Assembly (NCBI RefSeq): GCF_030253575.1
Contig: NC_080564.1
Location: 4,074,501 to 4,138,500, forward strand
DNA: 64,000 bases
Reading direction: 5' to 3'
DNA from: Rhododendron vialii
Lineage: Eukaryota > Streptophyta > Magnoliopsida > Ericales > Ericaceae
Below the pieces are notes generated by a model. It had not been told where the DNA came from. It searched no databases and worked only from the letters and a program-made list of their open reading frames with translations. Numbering within the stretch: position 1 is the first letter of the stretch; each line of letters begins with the position of its first letter. A program made the translations under genes and the position numbers. Positions 44,573 through 56,300 of this stretch are shown piece after piece.

Positions 44573-47500
44573 TTACACGCTTTGATTAACCGTGGGAAAT
44601 TCAAGGTTTTTAAAGCAAGTGAATCCTCCATCCACAAGAAGGTTATGACCCGTCACGTATTTTGCCTCATCAGATGCCAAATACAAGGCTGCCCGGGCCA
44701 CATCAACCTCCTCACACTGGGCCCCTTTCAGGGCTCCCAGCCCGCGTATAAGATCAGCAGCCTGATCCTCCGTAAGGCCCGGAATCAAGCCCATAAACTG
44801 GCCCACTACCATCGGGGTCGGAATTGGGCTCGGAGATATGCAGTTGATCCGGACACCGTGTCTGCACAGCTCGCTTGCCACTGACTTGACAATCCCTGGT
44901 ATGGTGAACTTCGATATGGTATAAGGGTGTGGGCCAAGCCCACCCATCAGCCCACTAATGCTTGCAGTGCACAAAATCGAGCCCGAGCCCGCGGGGATCA
45001 TGACCCGGGCCGCATGCTTTATACCCGCGATCGTGCCCCGGATGTTGACCCGCATGACACGGTCGAAGTCGTCGAGATCCAGGTCGGCGATGCTTGGCGG
45101 GAGCACAGGACCGACTATTCCGGCATTGTTGTACATTATGTCAAGCCTTCTGTGACGAGCTATTGTGTTGTCTACGACTTCTGCCAGTTGAGACTCACTT
45201 GCCACATCACATGGTACAAAGTGGGCTTCTGGGCCAAGATCTTTCGCGGCTTTTGGGCCTAGTTGAGTGTCGATATCGGCAATAATGACTCGAGCTCCGT
45301 GCTGGATGAACTCGCTGGCCGTGGCTTTACCGAGACCACTTGCGCCACCCGTTATTAGGGCCACCTTTCCTTCTAGCCTGCTTTCACGTAAGAAGGTGAT
45401 GTTTACGGAATGAGATAAGCACCACTTGCATATGCAACAAGAATATGATTTTTTGATCTTGAATTTATGACGTGATTTGTGAAAGAATAAGACAAGAAAA
45501 TGAACTTAGAGACGAAGATTATGTCATTGCAAGTTAGATACGTATCTCATCATTACGAAACATATTACGTCGTTGCAAGTTAGATACACGTCTTGTCATT
45601 ATGAAACATGTCATGTTTTTAACGAAGTGGTGTCAAAACTTTCCAAGAAGGAACCCAATAATTAACCTTATTTATTGCTTGTTATTTAGAAATGTTATTT
45701 TGAGCTCGAGTTTGCTTATTATCGTTGTGTGAAAAATTTCCACTCTTGAGTTAATATTGGTAAAAATTTAAGTTTTTCGTTAGATGGACTCCAAAAGGAA
45801 ATATACTATCAAAGGCAAAACAAAAAGACTAGACTCCATTTCCATCACATGTAACAATGAATTTCTATTATCAATCACATGTACTCTATTATACTGTAAG
45901 TGAGCATGACATCCCCTGGTAGAGAACAACATCAAAATGCGAAACTCATCAATCCATTTAACTGGCCTAAACATGTCCACGTTGTTTTAAATGGGCTGAA
46001 AGGGCCGATCACTTTCTTGTTTGTTTTGAAACATAGGAGTATTTATCTCCCTAATTCATTTCATCTATGACTTTTAAATCATGCCGACATGTCAGTGCCG
46101 AAATTTTATATCTTGAATCTACCTCTTAGTCACATGATTCTTCAAAACTTCTTGCGCGACCACTCTCAATCCTCACACTGTGCTCGCGCTCTCAAAACTT
46201 ATTACTCGTACAAATTTTTGTAGGTTAGGATGTACTATTTAAAAAAAAAGCGGCTTTAACTTGCATCTAAACCTATGCTTTCATATTGCTTTTCCCTTTC
46301 TATTCTGCAAGCCCATCTAGATCCAAAAAACAAAAAGGCAAATCCTACTCCTCATCTTGACTTCATTGGGTATATAAAAAGGAGAATGAGATCACAACTC
46401 CGATGATCATTAGAATATTGACCCTATGAACCGGAAATCCCGGCATGTATTCAGGGAGCATGTCGCATGTGCATGTCACCAGTCTGGCAAACACTATTCG
46501 ATTTGTTTTCACCTTCTTTTTCACCTCATTTCCTCCACTCTTTGTTTTTTATTATCTCTCCCACTACCCCTTTTTGTAATCACGTTTGCATAAGATAAGA
46601 CAGACACACGACCTTTTAAACTACCTAACAAAAAGATTCATAGATACTAAATTGGTGTAGGACATGCTTTTTGCTTAGCCATCGAAAAGCTTCTCATGAC
46701 GAGAGAATAATGGGATCGACAGTGCATGCTGTCACAGCCCTGCCCCAGGAATAAGAACGAACAGCTGTCTTTTCCAGAATCCGAGACAAGGGGAGCTGAA
46801 GAAGAACCAAGGGGAGAGAATCCGAAAGGGATAGCTCAAGCCACAACAGGTGTGAACAGTAAATCTAGATATATTTTTAGCTCAAACTTGGTAATTTATT
46901 GGGATGAAGCCACAAGAGATTTTTCTCTTGTGAATCCCCTAATCCAAGCGTGTATGGCCGGTTTTGGCCGGACCAAAAAGAAGAATAGTAGAGGTGTGCA
47001 TAAATTGACCAAGACATGCACCCTGACTCGAACCAATGAAAAAAAAAGGAAGAACCAAGCGAAGACAAAAAGAACACAAAATGCACTGATTTGCTATATC
47101 TTAGCAGAATTTCAAATTCAAATAATTAAATCAAATCAAGTTTAATTTTTTTAGTGCAGATTAAATGACATGAGAGATGTTATAGACTTAAAAAAAAAAA
47201 ATTTGAATTTTTCATATTTCCATAATTTTTGGACTTGAATTTTGATGGAAAATATGTCAAATAATGACCCTTCCACAGCCAATATAGCAACGGACGGAGT
47301 TGTTAGTGATTAAAGGGTCATCAAATTGGACCATCTTTGCACAATATGATACTAACAAAATCGAGAAAACATACTCGCTAAATTATGCTTTTATTGTCGG
47401 AGCAAAACCTCTGTTTATAGGGACATTCTATATAGACTTCAGATCGTGTTGTTTCAACTTCCTAATTGCATTTCACTACCATTAACTCAGAAGTACCGAT

Positions 47501-47926
47501 TTATTGTCACAACGCACATCGAAAAAACGGCCGCAAATTATAGTAGCACCCAAAGTAAATTACGCGAGAAACATTTACAGAGGTGATGAACTGACCTTCT
47601 ACTAGTGGTGGAAGAAAAACACCGGAGGCCTTTTTGGAAAACGCCATTGGAGATCAACTTCAGGTCTCTGTGGAAACGAACACAAATATATAGTAACAGA
47701 ATCAGAATGTTACGGTGCAGCTGAATTGGATCGAGTAATCATCAAAAAGTCTATGAACACTACTCCGAACAAAACTGCGTTTAGGAGTCGAGCCGTTCGA
47801 TGTATGCCCGTCCACGTGCATCATCGAATGGCTTTGCAATTTTGTGTCTGAAGTTGTGTTTTAATTAAGCTGAGGAATTATGAGTTTCTACGGGGTTAAT
47901 TACCTGCTTAATAACTTGATAAGCAT
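44573..47926 (-). CDS. Short-chain dehydrogenase/reductase (SDR110C type) with organelle presequence, three exons
   Basis: Exons 47926-47904 (23 nt), 47667-47596 (72 nt) and 45377-44573 join in phase to 299 residues. The first two encode MLIKLLSRDLKLISNGVFQK then GLRCFSSTTSRR, a basic, Ser/Arg-rich presequence typical of mitochondria. Exon 3 is the enzyme: VALITGGASGLGKATASEF (cofactor-binding TGxxxGxG), ADID (acidic residue favouring NAD), YNNAGIVG, the catalytic Ser region CTASISGLMGG, the catalytic pair in HPYTISKF, and the end LLVDGGFTC. The family includes ABA2, secoisolariciresinol dehydrogenase and zerumbone/momilactone synthases; the substrate cannot be told here. The 5' UTR has a (CT)n tract at 48060-48080. 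The 2.2-kb intron 45378-47595 contains a SINE fragment. Confidence 0.9.
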
Positions 47927-48059
47927 GTCGTCGTTGGCCTGAAGAGATATCGGAGACAAAGCGTTGACCTCCGACGGATCTGGGATTAAAATCAGATCGA
48001 TCGACTACAGTATGAAGTTCGAAGTAGTACTGTGTCGATATAGTAGATCAGATGCGAAG

Positions 48060-49207
48060 AGAGAGAGAGAGAGAGAGAGAAAAAAAAAGAGGGGGTGGGG
48101 GCCTGGGGGGGGATTTATGGGAGGAAGAGGGAAACGGCTGTGAAATTGAATTGGACGCGAATCTCCATGCAAGTGTGAGCGAGGAAATGAACAGGATGAA
48201 CAAAACACGCCACCACCACCTTCTTTCTGTGAATAATAATGCATAGTATAGCGACCCCATCCTATTTAATGACCCGACGTGATTGGCAAACGGAATGGAG
48301 ACGGGGGCAAACGGAGTTGAGACGGAATTGTATGGGCTCGCGGGATGTATGAAGTCCACCGGGCCTGACACCAGCTTTGTGGCCCATTCAAATATGATAG
48401 AAATATGGGTTATAGGTCCAAATTGCAAAGTTCATAATGTAAATGCTAAGGAAATGAAATCTTTAATTTTTTTCGTTTTGTATATTTTGTTGATCTTTTC
48501 TGAATTTTTGTTACATTTGCGTCTTGTTTTTTAAATTAATTATTTGTATTGACGAGAGGAGTCTAAAAAGTAGGAAAAAAAATAAGAACAAGTCTGATTA
48601 TCTAATATGCACCCCACTTTTTACGTGGGTGAATAAAAGTACACTTCCCAAAACGGGATGTAGCTATCCCACAATACTCCCAAAAATTGCTGCAAAAAGA
48701 ACTAAGTTGTTTGCGAGTAGCTCGAGGTTGGACTTGACTTGTCTAGTAATCGAGTCAAGTTCGAGCTTGAGTTTTTGATTTGTTTGGTAAATGACCCGAG
48801 GTCCAAACTATAAAGTTCAATTCGACTCGTTTGTATGGGTTCAGCTCATTTATAGAGACTCGTTTAACAAAATGAAGCAAACTAGACTCAATTACAAAGA
48901 AGCAAGATCTTCTTTTCTTTTCTTTTCTTTTTTTCCCGCATTTAGAAGCAAGATCTGAGTGCGTCTACTTCTACCATATCAAAGTGATTAGTAGGGCCAT
49001 GAGCCCATACAAGAGAAGGGTCATAAGAAATGGCCCATAGTTAGGCCACAGTGCTCGTGTTCTTACCACGACATATGCTGAAGGCCCAAAACTCAATTTA
49101 CCCATACGCTGAGTGTCGCTGTTTTACGAATAAGCAACCCCTTTGGATACGGCAAATGAGAATCCAAAACCAATTAAAGTTGGAGAGAGAGAACCCCCCA
49201 ATTATTT
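48060..49207. other. SDR gene promoter side and intergenic DNA
   Basis: Begins with a (GA)n/(A)n/(G)n tract in the SDR leader. A GAGCTCGA-type dispersed repeat remnant (ctcgaggttggacttgactt onward) lies about 48720-48880. Nothing else recognised before the LTR element. Confidence 0.5.
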
Positions 49208-49524
49208 TGATAGGTGAGGTGGTGGCCGTGTTATTAGGTCATAATTGAAGGAGTTATTTTGTAATTAGCTCAAAGTTGCGAACCTGTTAGTAACGTCGGT
49301 GGAATCTGTTGAATAAAGGAGTTAGGGATTGAGGGGGGAAATCAATTAGACGGTTATCGATTCTCTTTCTTCTCCCTCGTCTCTCCATCTCTCTCTTGCA
49401 TCTCTTTTTCCTTGTAACTCTTCTTCTTCTCCATTGTAATTCCTGGACTTTTGTAATCGATTCTCCATTAATAAAACCCGGAATTAGTCGAGTTTCCATT
49501 ACATTTCTGTACAAAAGTTTATCA
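49208..49524 (+). repeat. 5' LTR of the Ty3/gypsy element
   Basis: 317 bp, tgataggtgagg to gtttatca. CT-rich in the middle (ctctccatctctctcttgca), with an aataaa motif near its 3' end. Immediately followed by ttggtatcaaagcc, the primer-binding site. Confidence 0.95.
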
Positions 49525-49578
49525 TTTGGTATCAAAGCCAGGTTTTTCCTCGGACACTCACCGCCAATCTATTTCACC

Positions 49579-52500
49579 ATGGCTGAAGGAACTCGTTTAC
49601 AAGATATCAAACGCTTGGAGGAATCAATCCGACTTCTGAGAGAAAATTCTGAAAAGCATGTGGAAACGATGGCCGGAATCAAAGATTTCATCACAGCTTT
49701 GAGTTTGAAGTACGACCAACTTGCAGAAAAGGTAAACCCTAACCCAAGTATACCTTCAACTGTTGTTCCCTCCACTATTTCTCCTGCTTTGGTCAATACG
49801 AATACCTTGTGGCAATCAAGATTTACAAAATTGGAGTTTCCAAAGTTTTTTGGAGAAGATCCAGAGGGTTGGGTTTACAAAAGTGAGAAGTTTTTTGAAT
49901 TCAATGGCATTGAAGAATCTCAGAAAGTCAAATTAGCTTCTATTCATTTGGAAGAAAAGGCTTTGCACTGGTTTAGGTGGTTTGAGAAATCTCACACCTT
50001 ACGCACTTGGAAAGATTTCACTTGGGCCATCCAAAATAGATTTGGGGATAACTTGTATGAAGATGCTATGGGTCAACTCTCTAAACTGAGGCAAACAACC
50101 AGTGTGAAGACTTATCAGGAGAAGTTTGAGGAACTAGCAAACAAAACTACTGGCCTACCTGAAACTTTTTTCATTAGTTGCTTCATTAGTGGTCTTAAAG
50201 ATGAAATCAAGGGTGGGGTGCAAATGTTTCAACCCAGGACGATATCCCAAGCCATGAGCTTAGCCAAATTGCAAGAAGAAACCATGGAAGCCATGAATAA
50301 GAAACCCAAGTTTATACCCCGAAACATCACAACTAGCGCTGCACCTGTTGTGACCCCTAGACCCCTAGAATCTGCTTTACCAATTCGAAGGTTCACTCAA
50401 AAAGAAATTGAGGAGAAAAAGCAAAAGGGGCTTTGTTTTGGCTGTGATGAAAAATATTTTAGAGGTCATATATGCAAAAAGAAACAACTATTTCTATTAG
50501 AAGCAGAAGATGAAGAAGGGGCGTGGGAAGCAAGTGGTGCCGAGGGTCCGTCACTCGTAGAACCAGTAGATGCTCAAGAAGAACCCATCATTTCTGTTCA
50601 TGCATTGTCCGGGACTCTAGCTTATCGGACTATGAGATTGAAAGGGGAAGTAAAGAGGCATCCCATTACTATTTTGATAGACTCTGGGAGTACTCACAAT
50701 TTTTTGGACCCAGCTGTGGCTAAGAGAACTGGGTTGAATGTACAATTGACATCTCCATTAACTGTTGTAGTGGCCGATGGAACCAAGCTTCAGAGCAAGG
50801 CAGCAATCAAGGGTTTTCAGTGGAGTATGCAGGGCACTCAGTTTTTTGCTAATGTGAGATTGTTACCACTCGGAGGTTGTGATATGGTATTGGGAGTACA
50901 ATGGTTATCTACTCTAGGGCCTGTTTTATGGGATTTCCAGAATCTACAAATGGAATTCACAGTGGGCGGGGAAAAATATGTGTTGCGAGGAGGTAATTCC
51001 GTGGAAGTGCAGCAAGTTTCATCTCACTCCATGCAACATGTCCTAAAGAAGAATGTCCATGGTATGCTGGCCCAGTTGTGTAGTTTACAGCCAACTTTGT
51101 CTTCTGAGGTACCTTCTGATATTACTCAAATCTTGCAAGAATTTTCTAATGTTTTTAGTCTACCCAAGGAACTCCCTCCACAGAGGTCCCATGACCACAA
51201 AATTCCCCTAAAACCTGGTAACCAACCACCAAACATAAGACCATACAGATACCCCCACATACAGAAAAACGAAATTGAAAAATTGGTTCAAGAGATGCTG
51301 GAAACAGGTGTCATTAAACATAGTGTGAGTCCGTTCTCTTCCCCAGTTTTGTTGGTCAAAAAGAAGGACCACACTTGGCGTATGTGCATCGATTACAGGG
51401 CTCTCAATAAAGATACTATTAAAGACAAATTTCCCATTCCGATAATTGATGAGTTACTTGATGAACTCCATGGAGCGCAATTTTATTCCAAACTCGACTT
51501 GAGATCTGGATACCATCAGATTAGAATGCACCCATCCGATGTGGAGAAAACAGCTTTTAGGACACACGAAGGACATTATGAATTTCTCGTCATGCCATTC
51601 GGTTTGACCAATGCTCCATCAACTTTTCAGAGTTTAATGAATGAGGTATTCCGGCCTTTTTTGAGGAAATTTGTGTTGGTGTTTTTTGATGATATTCTGG
51701 TTTATAGTAAAACTTGGTCAGACCATTTGCTTCACTTGAACAAAACCTTGTCCAAACTCAGAGACCATCAGTTGTTTGCTAAAATGTCCAAGTGTGCTTT
51801 TGGCCAAACTCAAGTGGAATATTTAGGCCATGTTATTAGTGGACAAGGAGTAGCTGCAGATCCCTCTAAAATTGAGAGTATGACTTCTTGGCCTCGACCA
51901 CTAACACTTAAAGCCTTGAGGGGATTCTTGGGCCTCACCGGTTACTACAGAAGATTCATCAAAGATTATGGTAAGGTCAGTAAACCTCTCACAGATTTGC
52001 TGAAACGTGATGCCTTTAAATGGTCTGCATCTGCTGACGTAGCTTTCCAACAGTTGAAACTACTCATGTCCTCTACACCAGTCTTAGCCTTGCCTAACTA
52101 CAACAAACCCTTTATTTTGGAGTGTGATGCTTCTGGAAAAGGAGTGGGAGCAGTTTTAATGCAGGAAGGCCAAGCGATAGCCTTCTTTAGTAAGGCTTTG
52201 TCTCCTAAAAACTTGGGTCTTTCTACCTACGAAAAAGAATTGCTGGCAGTGGTTATGGCAGTCACTAAATGGAGGCATTATTTGCTCGGACGACATTTTT
52301 TGATACGAACTGATCATCAAAGTTTGAAATTTTTATTGGAGCAAAGGGTAACCACCATTTTACAACAGAAATGGTTATCCAAACTTTTAGGCTTCGACTA
52401 TGAGATAGTGTATAAATGTGGGAAGGAAAATAGGGCTGCTGATGCTCTTTCTAGAAGGATGGAAGAGGAGCTAGTGTTCGTTGACGATTCTGCAAATGTT

Positions 52501-53952
52501 TGTGCTTTGTCAGTGGTGGTGTGTGGATGGGTGAGCGAATTACAGACCAGTTGGCAACAAGATCCAGAGATCCAGAAATTAATCGCTGCTTTGATTCAAG
52601 ACCCCCAGTCTCACCCTCAATACACTTGGCAACACAACATGTTGTACTATAAGACTCGGTTAGTGGTTGGTAAATTGCAATCTTTCAGACAAAAACTGAT
52701 CCTTGAACACCATGGAACACCTACTGGGGGCCACTCTGGAGGCGAGAGAACTTATAGAAGGTTGAAGCAAGGGTTCTATTGGAAGGGTATGCAGAAAGAT
52801 GTCCTAACCTATGTCTCTGAATGTGATGTTTGCCAACAAAACAAATATGAAACAGTAGCCTCTCCTGGCTTATTGCAGCCCCTACCAGTTCCACACCGAC
52901 TATGGAGTGACATCTCTATGGATTTCATTGAAGGGCTACCAAGTGCCTCAAACAAATCCGTGGTGTTGGTAGTGGTTGATAGACTCAGTAAATATGCCCA
53001 TTTTATCCCACTCCAACATCCTTACACTGCCTCTTCGGTAGCTCAAGCTTTTCTGGATAATGTGTTCAAGTTGCATGGCCTGCCCACTTCAATTGTATCA
53101 GATAGGGACTCAGTTTTCACTAGTAAATTTTGGAAGGCATTGTTCCAGCTTCAGGGCACCCAACTAAGTTTGAGCTCTGCTTATCACCCTCAATCTGATG
53201 GGCAAACAGAGGTTGTTAATAGGTGTATAGAGGGTTACTTGAGATGCATCTCTGGTGACCGACCTAAGTCTTGGGCACAATGGTTGCCTATGGCTGAGTG
53301 GTGGTATAACACTACTTTTCACATTTCTACTGGAGTTACTCCCTATGAAGCTTTATATGGTCAAAGCCCACCAAGTCATAAGTATTATACTCCTGGTGGC
53401 ACATCGGTGGCTGCTGCCGATGCTTTACTTCAAGATAGAGATGCCGCTTTGCGGCTACTCAAGGAGCATTTAGCTCATTCCCAAAACAGAATGAAGCAAC
53501 AAGCAGATCTTCATAGGACTGAAAGGGAGTTTACTGTTGGTGACTGGGTATATCTACGTCTGCAGCCTTATAAACAGGCCTCTGTGGCTTTGCGTAAGAA
53601 CATCAAGTTAGCCCCAAAATTTTTTGGTCCTTTCCAGGTCATTCAAAGGATTGGGCCTGTTGCTTACAAGCTGAATTTACCTCCTCAGTCAAAAATCCAC
53701 CCAGTTTTTCATGTTTCTTTGCTCAAGAAAAAGCTAGGCACGAGGGTGGTGGCTCATCCTACATTACCCCCTACGGATGCTGCAGGTCAGTTGATTGTGG
53801 AACCTGTGGCTATTTTGGATAGACAGCTGATCCGGCGTCATAATAGGCCTCATGCTTTGGTGCTGGTTCAATGGGCTAATACAGTTCCGGAAGATGCTTC
53901 ATGGGAGTCTTGGCTGGACTTGCAGGCTCGTTTTCCTCATTTCAGACCTTGA
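49579..53952 (+). CDS. Gag-Pol polyprotein of the Ty3/gypsy element
   Basis: One frame of about 1,457 codons starting at the first ATG after the primer-binding site. In order: gag with a coiled-coil N-terminus, zinc-knuckle region (CFGCDEKYFRGHIC), aspartic protease (ILIDSGSTHNFLD), reverse transcriptase (VLVFFDDILVYS), RNase H (ECDASGKGVGAVL), integrase zinc region (CDVCQQNK) and core (WSDISMDFIEGLP), and a C-terminal chromodomain-like segment. Integrase after RNase H is the Ty3/gypsy order. Gag and pol share one frame, as is usual in plant chromoviruses. Confidence 0.95.
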   Translation: MAEGTRLQDIKRLEESIRLLRENSEKHVETMAGIKDFITALSLKYDQLAEKVNPNPSIPSTVVPSTISPALVNTNTLWQSRFTKLEFPKFFGEDPEGWVYKSEKFFEFNGIEESQKVKLASIHLEEKALHWFRWFEKSHTLRTWKDFTWAIQNRFGDNLYEDAMGQLSKLRQTTSVKTYQEKFEELANKTTGLPETFFISCFISGLKDEIKGGVQMFQPRTISQAMSLAKLQEETMEAMNKKPKFIPRNITTSAAPVVTPRPLESALPIRRFTQKEIEEKKQKGLCFGCDEKYFRGHICKKKQLFLLEAEDEEGAWEASGAEGPSLVEPVDAQEEPIISVHALSGTLAYRTMRLKGEVKRHPITILIDSGSTHNFLDPAVAKRTGLNVQLTSPLTVVVADGTKLQSKAAIKGFQWSMQGTQFFANVRLLPLGGCDMVLGVQWLSTLGPVLWDFQNLQMEFTVGGEKYVLRGGNSVEVQQVSSHSMQHVLKKNVHGMLAQLCSLQPTLSSEVPSDITQILQEFSNVFSLPKELPPQRSHDHKIPLKPGNQPPNIRPYRYPHIQKNEIEKLVQEMLETGVIKHSVSPFSSPVLLVKKKDHTWRMCIDYRALNKDTIKDKFPIPIIDELLDELHGAQFYSKLDLRSGYHQIRMHPSDVEKTAFRTHEGHYEFLVMPFGLTNAPSTFQSLMNEVFRPFLRKFVLVFFDDILVYSKTWSDHLLHLNKTLSKLRDHQLFAKMSKCAFGQTQVEYLGHVISGQGVAADPSKIESMTSWPRPLTLKALRGFLGLTGYYRRFIKDYGKVSKPLTDLLKRDAFKWSASADVAFQQLKLLMSSTPVLALPNYNKPFILECDASGKGVGAVLMQEGQAIAFFSKALSPKNLGLSTYEKELLAVVMAVTKWRHYLLGRHFLIRTDHQSLKFLLEQRVTTILQQKWLSKLLGFDYEIVYKCGKENRAADALSRRMEEELVFVDDSANVCALSVVVCGWVSELQTSWQQDPEIQKLIAALIQDPQSHPQYTWQHNMLYYKTRLVVGKLQSFRQKLILEHHGTPTGGHSGGERTYRRLKQGFYWKGMQKDVLTYVSECDVCQQNKYETVASPGLLQPLPVPHRLWSDISMDFIEGLPSASNKSVVLVVVDRLSKYAHFIPLQHPYTASSVAQAFLDNVFKLHGLPTSIVSDRDSVFTSKFWKALFQLQGTQLSLSSAYHPQSDGQTEVVNRCIEGYLRCISGDRPKSWAQWLPMAEWWYNTTFHISTGVTPYEALYGQSPPSHKYYTPGGTSVAAADALLQDRDAALRLLKEHLAHSQNRMKQQADLHRTEREFTVGDWVYLRLQPYKQASVALRKNIKLAPKFFGPFQVIQRIGPVAYKLNLPPQSKIHPVFHVSLLKKKLGTRVVAHPTLPPTDAAGQLIVEPVAILDRQLIRRHNRPHALVLVQWANTVPEDASWESWLDLQARFPHFRP

Positions 53953-53980
53953 GGACAAGGTCCTTTTAAGGATGGGGGAA

Positions 53981-54297
53981 TGATAGGTGAGGTGGTGGCC
54001 GTGTTATTAGGTCATAATTGAAGGAGTTATTTTGTAATTAGCTCAAAGTTGCGAACCTGTTAGTAACGTCGGTGGAATCTGTTGAATAAAGGAGTTAGGG
54101 ATTGAGGGGGGAAATCAGTTAGACGGTTATCGATTCTCTTTCTTCTCCCTCGTCTCTCCATCTCTCTCTTGCATCTCTTTTTCCTTGTAACTCTTCTTCT
54201 TCTCCATTGTAATTCCTGGACTTTTGTAATCGATTCTCCATTAATAAAACCCGGAATTAGTCGAGTTTCCATTACATTTCTGTACAAAAGTTTATCA
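53981..54297 (+). repeat. 3' LTR of the Ty3/gypsy element
   Basis: 317 bp, identical to the 5' LTR except for one visible substitution. Preceded by the purine-rich tract ttaaggatgggggaa. Confidence 0.95.
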
Positions 54298-55471
54298 TTA
54301 CTCTTTTGATAACATGTCGAGGAATATGCTACTCCTGCTTCGCTGGGATTCTCCGCCTTCTGTCTTCTTTAGTATATATAACTGCCACTCTCCCGCGGAG
54401 CTCCGCCACTGGTTTACCGCGGTGCCCAACTTGCCGTCCGAGTTTTGCTCTATAATGGCTGGAGCTGGGGGGGGGGGGAGCAGCGTGCTGCTGGGCCCAG
54501 TTTTTGGGCCCACTCCGGTCTCGCTCCGATGATCGGAATCGTTCATTTTATAGAACTCGTCAAGTAGAACAACCATGCAAAAAATCAGCTTAATTGGATA
54601 CTATTAAGTGCCTGATCGGAACCTTTTTATGTTGAAAAGAATGGACCCGAAACACTGGATCAAATCCACCGTAACCCATGGACCGAGAGTAATATGGGCT
54701 CTGATTAGGCATTTAACGATATCCAATTAAGCTGATTTTTTGCAAGGTTATTCTACTCGACGAGCTCTACAAAATGAAAGATTCAGATCATCGGAGCAAG
54801 ACCGGAGTGGGCCCAGAATCGGGCACAGCAGCCCCCCCGCTTCCATAATTGCTCCCAAGAGTGGATGGTGATTGAGATTGGTTTTTTTTAATTAGTTAAA
54901 GAGCACGTTGGTTGGCCCGAACACCAAAGTTATCTAAAAGAAAGTAAACAAAATTTACTACCTCTAATTGTGAAAGAATGACTTGTTTCGTAAAACGAAA
55001 AATGAATACTCCAAAAATAAAAAACTTTAACAAAACGGAGCTAAATATTGCATTGATGTACTGGGGATACTATACATATTTTGGTCATGGTGATCTTTGA
55101 CACTCATACATATCATGGTTACGTTGTTCTTAACTCCCTCACCAATCACACAATACACCGTGAAACACATGATCTAAAATCATGTAGAGGGCTATACGGT
55201 CATGTCCCAAAATCTTAGTTACGTAATTCTTCAAAATGTCATGCTCTCAATTCTCGCTCTTGCAAATTTTAGTAGTTTGAGACGTAATTGAATGACGCTT
55301 TCACGCTTCCGCTTCTGCGAGTGTACGGGATTTACGTGACTTAGATCTCAACGACGCTCATCAAATATTGTGTGAGTTCCATCATTAAATCCTATGAGGT
55401 CCATCAAATAACTTACAGCCTGCAAACCAAGGGGCAATCCAAACTCCATCTCAGGATTTCGATGTTGTAAA
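54298..55471. other. Spacer between the two LTR elements
   Basis: Holds a second copy of fold-back family A (54465-54840) and a SINE 3' fragment (54897-54945). The rest (about 54950-55430) shows no gene. The last 50 bp look coding-like but are too short to identify. Confidence 0.55.
54465..54840. mobile_element. Long-TIR fold-back MITE, family A copy 2
   Basis: Shares ggtctcgctccgatgatcgg, caaaaaatcagcttaattgg, ttgaaaagaatgga and gaaacactggatcaaatcca with the copy at 17338-17725 in the same order. Ends are G-rich (ggggggggggagcagc) and C-rich (gcacagcagcccccccgc) as inverted partners. Confidence 0.88.
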
Positions 55472-55900
55472 TGTTGCGGAAATAAGGATCAAACCAAAAA
55501 AAAAACACAAAGAAACACACACACCCAATTGAACACAGAGACAACGGATTTACGTGGTTCCCCAAAATCGGGTACGTCCACGGGGGGGCAGCTGAATTAT
55601 ATTTAGGAGGAGGAGGATTACAAATCACTCTAACTCACACTCACTCACAGACTGATACAAATGCATACATATGCAGCTCTCAAACTCTCTCTGATTTTTC
55701 CATTCTCTGGTCTCTCACTCAAGAGAGATACCCTTGCAGAAAACCAAAGGCCTTCAATTTATAGGCCATTCAAAGAATGGCTGTCATGCCATTTTCAACA
55801 AAGGCTGCTCTCAGCAGCCCATGTGGTTCAACAAAGGTTCAACAAAGGCTGCAGGCTGCTCTCAGCAGCCCATGTGGAGAATTATTGTCAATTATCAACA
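55472..55900 (-). repeat. 3' LTR of the copia element (left copy)
   Basis: 429 bp. Contains an internal duplication: gctgctctcagcagcccatg occurs twice about 50 bp apart. Identical by eye to the right copy. Confidence 0.93.
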
Positions 55901-56300
55901 ATCTCCACCTTGACGACAATTCTCCAAAAGTCCGATGCTGCCCCAAACACAATCCAAAAACAGAACAAACAGACTCTCTACAAACTCGAACAAACAAAGA
56001 GAGACAAGAGAGCAAACTATAGAAGCAAACAACAGTGCTCTCAAAACAGAACAAACAAACAGACTGACTGCAGATAACAGATGCTCTTAACAAATTCAGA
56101 ATACCGGAACAAACCAACAGAAGAGCCAGATTTTCGAAGTCTTCGAGTAAACTTCAGAACAGATTCGGACAAGTCGCGCGACAACTCAAAAGTCCCGGCA
56201 ACAGATTCATATACAAATTCAGATGCTTGACCCACATCAAGCCAAATGCTCAACCTCGATTGAGCCAGGCGCCCCAGAGGCGCATGCACCCCGAAGGTGC

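Larger units (their letters stand above)
49208..54297 (+). mobile_element. Ty3/gypsy LTR retrotransposon (chromovirus, Reina-like), whole-looking
   Basis: Two 317-bp LTRs (49208-49524 and 53981-54297) start TG and end CA and differ at one visible site, so the insertion is very young, of order 10^5 years at usual plant rates. A primer-binding site complementary to initiator Met-tRNA follows the 5' LTR, and a purine-rich tract precedes the 3' LTR. The single gag-pol frame between them is uninterrupted. I see no perfect 5-bp target duplication. Clade assignment rests on domain order, the chromodomain-like end and the reverse-transcriptase wording as I remember it. Confidence 0.95.

Noticed and set aside
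44582-45285. Several plus-strand open frames over the SDR gene
   Set aside because: Antisense shadows of the GC-rich catalytic exon; the minus strand carries all SDR motifs.
46726-47145. 139-codon plus-strand open frame inside the SDR intron
   Set aside because: Low-complexity Lys/Arg-rich end overlaps a SINE-like fragment and there is no recognisable domain. It lies antisense within a spliced intron, so it is probably chance.
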